Shown: one piece after another, positions 35,188-43,503 of the stretch
How the letters are laid out: every line of letters begins with the position of its first letter
How positions within the stretch are numbered: position 1 is the stretch's first letter
Source of the DNA: Chloroflexota bacterium
Lineage (GTDB): Bacteria; Chloroflexota; Dehalococcoidia; Bin125
Direction of reading: 5' to 3'
Assembly: GCA_009838915.1 (NCBI GenBank)
Contig: VXQT01000014.1
Coordinates: forward strand, 1 to 44,245
Length of the DNA: 44,245 nucleotides
Position numbers and translations under genes: made by a program
The notes under the pieces: generated by a model
The model's database searches: none
What the model saw: only the letters and a program-made list of their open reading frames with translations
Told to the model about the DNA's origin: nothing

Positions 35188-38100
35188 TCAGTGGAGTTTG
35201 GTCCGCAGGCTCACTTCAACAGAGGAGTCTGCGTCCTCTAGCCCACCGACGCCGCTGATAGAGAGGATGGAATGCTCTCTTGGATTTTCAGCGCGGACGT
35301 TCCTGCCACCGAGCGCGGCCCAAACCAGAGAGAGGTCATGTCGGTCCAGGAACTCCCGCATCCCGCGCTCGCGAACGAGTAAGGCGCTTGGCCCAAGCTC
35401 AGAGCTAGAGGGGTCGCAGGCCAGTATGTCCTGATTGGGGTCAGTGAATGATGTCACTGGCGGGTGCCATCTGAGACCCGCCTGCGCCATCAACCAACTG
35501 CTAGGAAATGCCCTCGCAACAGTGCCTTCAAAGGCGCCGTCTCTCTCCCAGATGTACTCGGCCCATGTTGGCACGACGGGAGCCGGAGCAGTGCCGTTCT
35601 GGTCGTCTCTGGCTTCGACAACGATCGGGGAGGCGAGGGTCCCGGCCACCGCCGGATGCCACGGCCACTCCCCGTGGTAGACACCGAGGAGCGTAGGACC
35701 CTCTGGCATCCAGCGGCCGTTCCAATCTTGCTCCCGAGCCCACGTCAGAAACTCGATATAGGAAGCGCTTGGGACGAGGTAGCTACGAATCTGCAGCCAC
35801 TGGTCCCCCCTATCACTCAAGCTGGCCGCAGTCTGAGTGGAGGGTGATTCGGCCCAGCTGTACATACCGAAGAGGGTGAGCCACTTGCAGTCGTCCGAAT
35901 CCCACACGCTCAGCAGAGACTCAAGATCGGCAACACCAAAGGGATTTCGATCTCCTTGCAGCCACTGTGTCCGCTTGTCGTCATCGTCAAATGGCCCAAT
36001 CTCGCCTGTTGGTGGTCGCCACCAGGTGTGTCTCGCTGGGTCGTCTCCTTGACCGGAGGGTTCTATCAGCAGTGACGGATCGATATCCCGCAAGGAGATT
36101 TGCCATGGTCCGTCAAAGTGATCCGAGTCATCGTCGTACATCGGCCTGTATCTGCAATGGTCGGCGATCTTGCCTGCTAGTTCGTGGAGAGCGATCCACT
36201 GGTACTTCTTGCCAATCCGCTCCGTACGCCCAACCGGAGCGTACCTGTCGTAGGTTGCAACGCGGTCGTCGTACTCGCCAAAGCGTTTCGAGGTCCACCC
36301 GAGCTCCCGAACCCTACGGAGGATCCATCGTGAGGCTTCGTCGCTGTGCCACATGACCGGTCGGCTCGGTACCGGGTCCGTCCGGACACTCGTCGGTCCC
36401 CCGAGCTTCGCCAGCATCTCGTCGATTTTCGGAATGCCAGTGCTCCTGCCTTGGGCTGTGTTGGCTCTGGTCCTAACGCTCTCTCGGCGTTCGCGGAGCC
36501 TGCGACGCTGATTTGGGGCGACGAACTGTCGGACGGCAGGCGCGACTTCATACCTGTTGAAGTCACCCATTTCTCCCAACGAAAACCACAGAGGCCTGTG
36601 AGTTTCTCGTGGCGCACGGGCCTCCAAAGTCTCCTGCGAGGGAATCCGCACGGGCCATGCGCTGTTGTATGGAGGCCGGAACAACTTAGGGTCAAGGTTC
36701 GGCAAAGATGCACCGCGATGTATCGCACACTCGATGACACCGCGCGCGTAGTCCCGTAACATCACATGCTGGTGGGGCGCTCCGCTAGAGAAGACCTGGC
36801 TGTACACGCGCTGGGCGAGACCTGACAGTTCACGCACATCGGAACATCCGAGGGCACAGCCGTAGGCCACCGCGAAGAGCCGCTCCGAGACGTAGGGATC
36901 GTCGACCTCACGGAAATGATGGAGCAAGAGGATCAAGACCGGAATCCGCTGCCGGAGGAGCGACACAAGAGCCTTCGTCGCTTGGTCTCTGAGACCGCGA
37001 TTGGAAGCCGCCAAACACCAAGTGAGTGTCAGTGAGGCGAGCCAGACGACCTGGATTGAGGCCGTCTCGTGCTGAGGAGAGAGGCTCCAAGTGATGATCC
37101 TGTAGATCGCGCTGCTGCGAGCCTCGCAGCTATTGATATGAATCGTCCAATAGGCGTCTCTATCCGGGAGTTTCATATGACGCAGCTGTTCATCGAGTGT
37201 GCTGGCATTGAACGGGTGATCCTGATGGAACGCCAGTTGCAGCTTGGACTCAAGCACTTGATCGTGGAAGTCACCCGCGCTGCCGGAAATCGACTTCAGG
37301 TAACTGGACAGAGCATCGCCGGCACAGTCCTGAGGCCTTCGCCACGGGAGACTACTCAGCACCGCGCCCTGGATACCCAGAGTCTGCGGGTTGTCAACAA
37401 GCTCGAACAGCTCGCGCGAGCGACTCTCTGGAAGCTGAACCGCGAGCGCCTCTAGGAGGCCCGATGACTGCCGGAAGAACCAGGGCTTGTTGACCAAATC
37501 GACGACTCGCGATTCGAGATCGTTGTCATCCAAGTTGTCGAGCAACCACGCCGCCTGCAAGTGGTCTCCGAGTCGCTGGTAACTCAGCCGAACCACTTCT
37601 CCTTCCTTGCCGAGATCTGTGACAATCACCGACTCGTCAATGAGTCCCCTGGCCAAAGAGCTACTCCATTGACGGTTCGGCAGCAGTTCCTCGCAGAGTT
37701 CCTCGAACTCGCCTATTGGTACAAAGTCGACGTTCTCTCTGATCATCGCCTGTGCGATTCGATGCACAGCCTTCTCGACTAGATTCTTGTCCTCTCGGAA
37801 GTCGCAACGGGTCCGGTCTGCTAGCAAGCCGTTGACCGCCGAGATGTAACCGCTGAATAGATCCGAAACACCCGTGGAGCCTGGTGGTAGCGTCTTCTCA
37901 CCGCGAAGACTTAGGGTTTTACACAGGAGTTTGAGGAACAACGGATTGGAGTACTCCGGCAACAGGAGCGGAAAGTCTGGAATCTCGATTCTCCAATGAC
38001 TAAAGAATATGGATGCAGCTTCGAACTCCAGGCCTGCAAACCCGACGTGTTTGCTCTCTGTGAACCCAAAGTCCTCGGGGCTGGAACCGCCCGCGTTTCG

Positions 38101-39540
38101 CGGCAGCACTTCGCTGACGTAACTCGACCGGCAAGACACAGCAACAGCCAGATGCGAATACTCACTCACCTCGGCAGCGAGGCCTCCGAGGAAACTGCGT
38201 ATCTTCTGTCGGCTCGGAACGTCATTGACCGCGTCCAGCAGAAGTAGTGCCCTGCAACCTGCGACTCTGCCTGCCATATCCAATGTGGCCAGAAACTCGG
38301 GCATTGTCATCCCTGCAAGGTCAAGCTGTCCGAAGATTGCATTCCGGGGATTGCCATCGTCGAGTTCCTCGCCGAGTAGCAACACAGTGGGGCGGCCCTC
38401 CGCTAGTCGACGAGCAGCTACGTCGCAAAGAAGGTGGGTCTTGCCGGTTCCCCAATCTCCTGTCAAGAACAAGGCGGGGCGAGATGCCAGCCTGGCCGTA
38501 CGCGAATTGATGAACTCCTCCATCTGGTACACGGCCATGTAGATTTGGTGGGCCTTCCGGCGCAGCTCAGCAATGACATCAGGCGTCCCGCTAGCCTTCG
38601 ACCCCTGCGAAGGTTCATCTCGGTCATTGTCGTCATTCTCATTGTCGTAGAGCTTCTCCAACACTCGGTCCAGCAACTGTCGAAGGTCGGAGAGCTTCGC
38701 CATGAAGGGCTCCCAGTTCGGCGCAGCGCCGCCGAGAGTCTCAGCCCCTTTCCAGGTAGCGAGGTAGTCGGCAGCCGCTGCGGCCAGAGACTCTACATCT
38801 GACTGAGTGTCTGTTTCCAGCTCGGGCTCCTCAACCGAGCTCGGCCAGCGCAGGCTAGCTCTAGCGAAGTCCTCGACGAGCTTTGCGAGCTCCTCTTCGA
38901 AACGATCCGTCAAGCCCAATCCGTCGAAGGCAAATCGAATAGGCACGTCGACGTTAACTTCTTCGGTGTAGCGTGGACCCGCCTTGTTCCTTGCTTGTTC
39001 GTAGCGCCTCTGCAGCCACTCCTGACTGAACAAGATTCGCTTGTCGAACCAATAGAACACATGCCCAACATGTTCCTCTCGAAGCAAAGCGTCAATGAGC
39101 TGAGATTCGCCAGCGAATCGGAACTCGATCGTGCGTCCCTCGCTTGCGGCCAGCGATGTCCATGTCTCGAAGGCCCTTTCAAGCTTCCTCTTTGCGCTCT
39201 CTCCGTGCTGACCCGCCGGCGGATTCATCGGCAACACAAACGTGTATCGAGTCAGGCTGGGGCAGCTCGCAAGCGCGGTCTCAAACGACTCTCTCATTTG
39301 CTGCAGTTCAGCATTGTCAATCCTGAAAAAGTACTTCGCTTGCCAACCCCAGATCGCCCCGTCCTCCAACTCGATGTACGCCTCGATTCCGCTATCCGGA
39401 CTGCCGTGCCGACTCACCTTCCTGCCTCTGGCATCTTCATCCAACCACGGAATGAGTTCGACTACGAGTTCCTCAAAGCCTCGTTGGACGGAGCCTTCGT
39501 GCTCCCGGATTGAGCGAAAGTCGATGGTCGGCAGCGTCAT
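35188..39540 (-). CDS. Avs2-like STAND NTPase with N-terminal nuclease domain (putative anti-phage sensor)
   Basis: About 1450 residues in three parts. Residues 1-180 form a Cap4/DUF4297-like PD-(D/E)xK nuclease: GFEEL with Glu23/24, GSPDSGIEAY with Asp49 and Glu53, and GWQAKYF with Lys69. Residues 340-680 form a STAND-type NTPase with Walker A GDWGTGKT (361-368), Walker B ALLLLDAVND (Asp436) and sensor-like VAVSCRSSY (Arg471). The rest is a long helical and beta C-terminal region expected to recognise a phage protein. In known Avs2 proteins, binding of the terminase large subunit triggers tetramerisation and DNA cutting. The match is by motif order and spacing, not a search. ATG at 39540 is chosen because the nuclease domain starts there (MTLPTIDFRSI); no strong ribosome site is seen. 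Confidence 0.8.
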   Translation of the reverse strand: MTLPTIDFRSIREHEGSVQRGFEELVVELIPWLDEDARGRKVSRHGSPDSGIEAYIELEDGAIWGWQAKYFFRIDNAELQQMRESFETALASCPSLTRYTFVLPMNPPAGQHGESAKRKLERAFETWTSLAASEGRTIEFRFAGESQLIDALLREEHVGHVFYWFDKRILFSQEWLQRRYEQARNKAGPRYTEEVNVDVPIRFAFDGLGLTDRFEEELAKLVEDFARASLRWPSSVEEPELETDTQSDVESLAAAAADYLATWKGAETLGGAAPNWEPFMAKLSDLRQLLDRVLEKLYDNENDDNDRDEPSQGSKASGTPDVIAELRRKAHQIYMAVYQMEEFINSRTARLASRPALFLTGDWGTGKTHLLCDVAARRLAEGRPTVLLLGEELDDGNPRNAIFGQLDLAGMTMPEFLATLDMAGRVAGCRALLLLDAVNDVPSRQKIRSFLGGLAAEVSEYSHLAVAVSCRSSYVSEVLPRNAGGSSPEDFGFTESKHVGFAGLEFEAASIFFSHWRIEIPDFPLLLPEYSNPLFLKLLCKTLSLRGEKTLPPGSTGVSDLFSGYISAVNGLLADRTRCDFREDKNLVEKAVHRIAQAMIRENVDFVPIGEFEELCEELLPNRQWSSSLARGLIDESVIVTDLGKEGEVVRLSYQRLGDHLQAAWLLDNLDDNDLESRVVDLVNKPWFFRQSSGLLEALAVQLPESRSRELFELVDNPQTLGIQGAVLSSLPWRRPQDCAGDALSSYLKSISGSAGDFHDQVLESKLQLAFHQDHPFNASTLDEQLRHMKLPDRDAYWTIHINSCEARSSAIYRIITWSLSPQHETASIQVVWLASLTLTWCLAASNRGLRDQATKALVSLLRQRIPVLILLLHHFREVDDPYVSERLFAVAYGCALGCSDVRELSGLAQRVYSQVFSSGAPHQHVMLRDYARGVIECAIHRGASLPNLDPKLFRPPYNSAWPVRIPSQETLEARAPRETHRPLWFSLGEMGDFNRYEVAPAVRQFVAPNQRRRLRERRESVRTRANTAQGRSTGIPKIDEMLAKLGGPTSVRTDPVPSRPVMWHSDEASRWILRRVRELGWTSKRFGEYDDRVATYDRYAPVGRTERIGKKYQWIALHELAGKIADHCRYRPMYDDDSDHFDGPWQISLRDIDPSLLIEPSGQGDDPARHTWWRPPTGEIGPFDDDDKRTQWLQGDRNPFGVADLESLLSVWDSDDCKWLTLFGMYSWAESPSTQTAASLSDRGDQWLQIRSYLVPSASYIEFLTWAREQDWNGRWMPEGPTLLGVYHGEWPWHPAVAGTLASPIVVEARDDQNGTAPAPVVPTWAEYIWERDGAFEGTVARAFPSSWLMAQAGLRWHPPVTSFTDPNQDILACDPSSSELGPSALLVRERGMREFLDRHDLSLVWAALGGRNVRAENPREHSILSISGVGGLEDADSSVEVSLRTKLH

Positions 39541-39916
39541 GACGCAAATCTTACTGGGCGGATGCGACACAGAAAGTGAGAGCGCAAGATTCTGTGCCCT
39601 GGCGGAGGCCAAGGTCTGAGGTCGTAGGCCACTCGACATCGACAGGGCATGGAGGTGATTGACAACGAAGTTTGCACTCCGAAATCGCAGGGTTCGGGAC
39701 CATGCGCAACGCACTCCAAGCTGTGCACTTCGGTGTGCGCCCAATCGCGGTGAGCACGCTGATTGCCTGACGAGCAACCAGGCAGATGGCGTTCACTGGG
39801 CGCCGTCTCTGGACAGGCGCTGCGCACTGAGCCGTTGCTGACCGCCAACATCTCCTGCGTCGCAGCAGTCGTTTAGGGGGCTGCTCACGTTTCAGCCGAA
39901 ACAGGGCGAGCCTGCT
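39541..39916. other. Upstream region of the Avs2-like gene
   Basis: These 376 bp separate the Avs2-like start from the stop of the membrane protein on the same strand. The frame of the Avs2-like gene stays open for 79 codons upstream but lacks domain-like sequence. Two small hairpins are visible: GCCTG/CAGGC around 39760-39780, and GTTTC-AGCC-GAAAC near 39889, the latter just after the membrane-protein stop and possibly part of a terminator. No RNA gene was recognised. Confidence 0.5.
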
Positions 39917-41719
39917 CTATTCGGCGCCACCCGATTCCAGCCAATGCACAATCTGTTGGCGCGCTTCGTCCGCGACTTCGCCCTCCAAGTCGTCGACGCG
40001 CAGCAGCGAACTCTCTAGTCCACGCCACAGGATCTTCATCCGCTCTGACACGACAAGGTCGCCAATCGGAAGCTCTCGGATCTTGTCGCCAACTCCAGGC
40101 TGCATGGCAAGCCACAGATATCCGACGAGCACATATCCTCCGCCGCCGAAGAGATTTGCTGATGCTCCGTCGCTCCTGTCTCTCCGTTCGTCAGTCCAAG
40201 TTCCCCAGGTTTGCGAGAAGCCAGGGGGATGATCAATCAACAAGACGGTCGCAGCGAGCTCCACTGTGACCGATGCAAGGCCATGTCCGCCAGCCGATTG
40301 AGTGCGGATTCGGTCCAGCACCTGTCCTTGATTGAGTTCGATCGCGCGTCCAACCAACGCAACGATGCTGAGCAACGCTGCTTCCTGCACCGAGTACTTG
40401 CCCTCGTTCTGTGTCGAGAACTCGTGAAACTCGCTTCCGCTCAACTGCTGGTGTGGGACCGCGTAGCTCACCAGATCAGCGACCCATTTCGAAGCCTCGG
40501 CACCATCGTCGCTGCTCAACAGAAGGCCGCCATAGCGGTGCATTGCGCCAATCAGACTGATCGAGGCAACTCGCCTCATCTGCTGATTCAGTGGATAGCT
40601 TGTGTGGTACCGCACCTGCCTCGCGGAATAGAGCATGAGTGAGGTGGCCCTTCCGGCTACTTGACTCATGCCCTCCCTAGTTGTTTCTGACTCCGCCAAC
40701 TTGTATTCGCGAGTGAGGCTCGCCAATGCCGCATCCAAGGCGTCATCGTTGCCCCATCCAACCGCGTACCGCACCCACGTCTGCCTCAGATAGTGGAGAC
40801 GTTGAGAGTGGTCTGACAGGCGCTCGCGAAGACACAGCCGGTCCAATCGCTCTAGGCCGAACACAAGCTCTGTGCCTGTTGGCCATGGCATTGGAAACGC
40901 CGAGGCCGTGGCCTGATCGAGTTCGCCGAAGTCAAGCCGACCGTCAGCGATTCCGACCTTCAGGGCTTCCTCAAGCGTCACCATGCTGTCGGCGAAGTCT
41001 GTGAAACGCGCACTTCGGATCGCCATCTCGGCGTCGTCAATGATTCGACCTACTGCGCGGGCTGCCACCTGCGACAGCTCGACCTCTGCAGTTCCGTCAA
41101 TAGACTTCCCATCAGCGAATGCGCGACCGAGGCGAGCATAGGCCCGAGCTGCCGACCCGATGGCGTCGACCGTGACGTCTCTCTTGTAGGAGCGGTATCG
41201 GTTCGGACGAAGAACGCGCAGTCCCCACAGGGCGAATCCGATAATCACGAGCACGCCAGCGGTCATCGAGCCGCCCGCGAAGAGAATGATGTTTGGCGTC
41301 GCGCACTCGCCGCAAGTCCGAGCAAGGAAGTACGCAACCCCGGTCCCAAGGGTCAATGCCGCGGTGAGAGTGAAGACAGGCCGGACAAACGCCCTTCTCA
41401 AGAACCACTCGTACAGCGGGTCTTCTAACTCCTCGCGTCGCTGAACGCTCCCGACAATGAATGCAACCACTGCAAGCGAGATTGCCATCATCGCCGCCTG
41501 CGCCTGCAGAACCGTCTCGACAATGGCCCTTGTGGTTGTGGGGCTCTCTGGCAATACATCCAGGTCGCCGAGCGCCATTGTCAGTGTCAAGCCGCCTGCG
41601 ACCAAGAAGACTGCTATGACGAGTGAGGGAAGGGTTCCCGTCCAGAACGCCAACGAGGCAACTCTCCTCAGCTGGACTTTCGACTCGGACCGATTGGACA
41701 TCGCGTTCTCGACGAGCAC
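39917..41719 (-). CDS. Four-helix membrane protein with large cytoplasmic domain, unknown function
   Basis: A 600-residue protein. Four hydrophobic helices lie in the first 170 residues (about 28-50, 66-92, 112-133 and 143-168), the second containing [20 protein letters not shown]. Roughly 430 mostly helical residues follow without a recognised enzymatic motif; this part ends with segments such as [19 protein letters not shown]. The layout loosely recalls DUF2254-type membrane proteins, but I do not claim membership. It lies upstream of the Avs2-like gene on the same strand with a 376-bp gap. Some defence systems use membrane effectors, so it could be one; it could equally be unrelated cargo. 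The start may be GTG at 41719 or ATG at 41701. Confidence 0.65.
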
Positions 41720-41762
41720 CAGCTCAGAGTAAGGCGTGTTCTAGTCAACCCAAGCAGGCCCG

Positions 41763-41800
41763 GTGAGCGGCTGCGGTCGACGCGGCCGCTGGACCGCTCG
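41763..41800. repeat. GC-rich imperfect inverted repeat in the divergent region
   Basis: GAGCGG at 41765-41770 pairs with CCGCTC at 41794-41799, with further internal complementarity (GCGGC and GCCGC). It lies between the divergently transcribed membrane-protein and coiled-coil nuclease genes and may be an operator or a structural leftover. Its role is unknown. Confidence 0.35.
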
Positions 41801-41942
41801 CTGGGGCTAGCCCTCGCGCTTCGAATAGGCAAACCCGAACGCGAGGCTGCGATGGATTCGGATCTCGGTGACGCATCGCGCAAGGGGCGCCCCTACGCTC
41901 GCTGAGCGACCGGTTGGACCTGTAGAAGGGAAGAGGTTGGCG

Positions 41943-43463
41943 ATGGCGTTGAAGCGTTCTCGCACGTCGGGGAAGCGTCCGCGCGTCGCGGAGATCGGCT
42001 TGAGTGAATCCCAGCTGGCCGAGATCCGCCCGCACTGCGGAGACCTCAGGCCGGCCCAATCCGTAAGCGCATATCTCTCCCGTTTCAGCTGGACGGAGAC
42101 GGATATCGTCGTCGCCGGCGGCCTCAACCAGACCGAGATTGACGCCGGCGTCAACGTGCTAACCATTGGCCCGATGTCGCTTGGGCTCAGGCAGCGGAAA
42201 GGCAAGCACCCCGCGGAGCCGTTCCGAGAGCGCGTGAGGATGGACATGCAGAATCGGGAGCGAGGGGTGGGGGTCGTGTTCGGATGCCCGCCGATGTACA
42301 GCGGTCCGGCGGAGCTGCTGGCCAAACAGCTGCGCGCGTTGGATGAGCCGCCGCCGACCGTCACCGTGACCGATGCGGGCGAACGGCTGCGACAACCCAT
42401 CGTCGAGACCTCAGGCGGCTGCCCGGTCGCGTTGCGGCTGCATTGGGCGGGCCGTGTCTGGGGCGGCTCGCAAGCGGGTCCGACCGTTGATGTCGTGGCC
42501 CTGCACCTGCCGAGCCAAGCGGGCCTCTTGCCCTGGTTCAGAGCCTTCTTGACTGACATCGGCGAGTTCGATCCTGAGCGCGTGCCCGCGCCGCCATCCC
42601 TACTCAGCGAACCATCCCACTGGTACACGCCCAAGCAGGACCAACTCGCGAGGGAGATCGATGAGGTCGAGCGCGAACGAGGACGCTTGGAGAGTCAACA
42701 ACAACGCCTCGAAGAGGAGCTAGCAAGCGAGGGGCGACGGGCCGACGAGACCGTTCTGCGCACGATCTGTGAGGACGGCGATGAGCTGGTCGACGCGGTC
42801 GGCGAGATGCTGGAGGAGATCGGCTTCGCAGTCCAGCGGATGGACGACGCGAAGCCGCCGCACGAGGCGAAACACGAAGACCTCCGGCTGCGGCTCGCGA
42901 GCCGACTTGATTGGGAAGCCATCGTCGAGGTCAAGGGATACACCAAGGGCATCAGAGCCAAGGACGCCCAACAGGTCCGGATGCACAGGGAGCGCTACAA
43001 CCGAGATACAGGACGAGAACCGAGCCTGACGATCTGGCTGGTCAACCCGTGGCGCGAGATGGAGCCCTCAGACCGCCCCAGTCCCGACAAGCAGATTGAC
43101 GAGAGCGCCGAGATTGTCGGTGCCGTCTGCCTGCACACGACGGACCTCTACCTCCTGTGGAAGTCGCTCAAGACCGGCGACAGCTCCCTGGACGAGATTG
43201 TGCGGCGGTTGGTCGAGGCCGAGGCTGGACTGTGGCGGCCGTCCTTGAATCCCCGAAGCTCCGCTGCCATTCCGCCAGCGTCGTCTTTTCGATCATTCAT
43301 CGTTACGAAAATCCTCCTGCCTTCCAGACCACGATCGAGACATGTGCACTTCGTCCAAATTACACAGCAATTCGACGGTCGCCGCGTTACGCTGGAGTCC
43401 GGGAGGGAGCCTGTGATCGGCGCGGGCCTTGAGCCCCGGCGCAGTAGCGCACCGGTCCTGTGA
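41943..43463 (+). CDS. Coiled-coil protein with predicted PD-(D/E)xK nuclease domain
   Basis: A 506-residue protein of unrecognised family. Residues 1-230 form an unknown domain with a VFGCPP motif. A charged coiled coil (about 232-268, REIDEVERERGRLESQQQRL) connects to a domain with GFAVQRMDD, HEDLRLRLA, and AIVEVKGYTKG, in which Glu312/Asp313 with Glu329-x-Lys331 fit a PD-(D/E)xK active site; the strand SLTIWLVNPW follows. From about residue 437 the sequence loses coding character and overlaps a long inverted repeat, so the last 70 residues may be read-through after a lost stop. GGGAAGAGG precedes the ATG. It may be a nuclease effector or restriction-like enzyme; no methylase is near. Confidence 0.65.
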   Translation: MALKRSRTSGKRPRVAEIGLSESQLAEIRPHCGDLRPAQSVSAYLSRFSWTETDIVVAGGLNQTEIDAGVNVLTIGPMSLGLRQRKGKHPAEPFRERVRMDMQNRERGVGVVFGCPPMYSGPAELLAKQLRALDEPPPTVTVTDAGERLRQPIVETSGGCPVALRLHWAGRVWGGSQAGPTVDVVALHLPSQAGLLPWFRAFLTDIGEFDPERVPAPPSLLSEPSHWYTPKQDQLAREIDEVERERGRLESQQQRLEEELASEGRRADETVLRTICEDGDELVDAVGEMLEEIGFAVQRMDDAKPPHEAKHEDLRLRLASRLDWEAIVEVKGYTKGIRAKDAQQVRMHRERYNRDTGREPSLTIWLVNPWREMEPSDRPSPDKQIDESAEIVGAVCLHTTDLYLLWKSLKTGDSSLDEIVRRLVEAEAGLWRPSLNPRSSAAIPPASSFRSFIVTKILLPSRPRSRHVHFVQITQQFDGRRVTLESGREPVIGAGLEPRRSSAPVL

Positions 43464-43488
43464 GGGCCCTGAGCCCCGCTCCCTCCCG
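43400..43488. repeat. Perfect 11-bp inverted repeat enclosing a short direct repeat
   Basis: CGGGAGGGAGC at 43400-43410 is exactly complementary to GCTCCCTCCCG at 43478-43488. Inside lie two near-copies of GGGCCTTGAGCCCCG (the second GGGCCCTGAGCCCCG). The element covers the 3' end of the coiled-coil nuclease frame and the gap to the convergent edge gene. It may be a bidirectional terminator or a small palindromic mobile element. Confidence 0.7.
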
Positions 43489-43503
43489 CAACTCATCTAG
43501 CCG

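Noticed and set aside
31315-43463. Restriction-modification or BREX/DISARM-type system
   Set aside because: No DNA methylase, helicase, PglZ or phosphatase-like gene is found between the nuclease-like genes.
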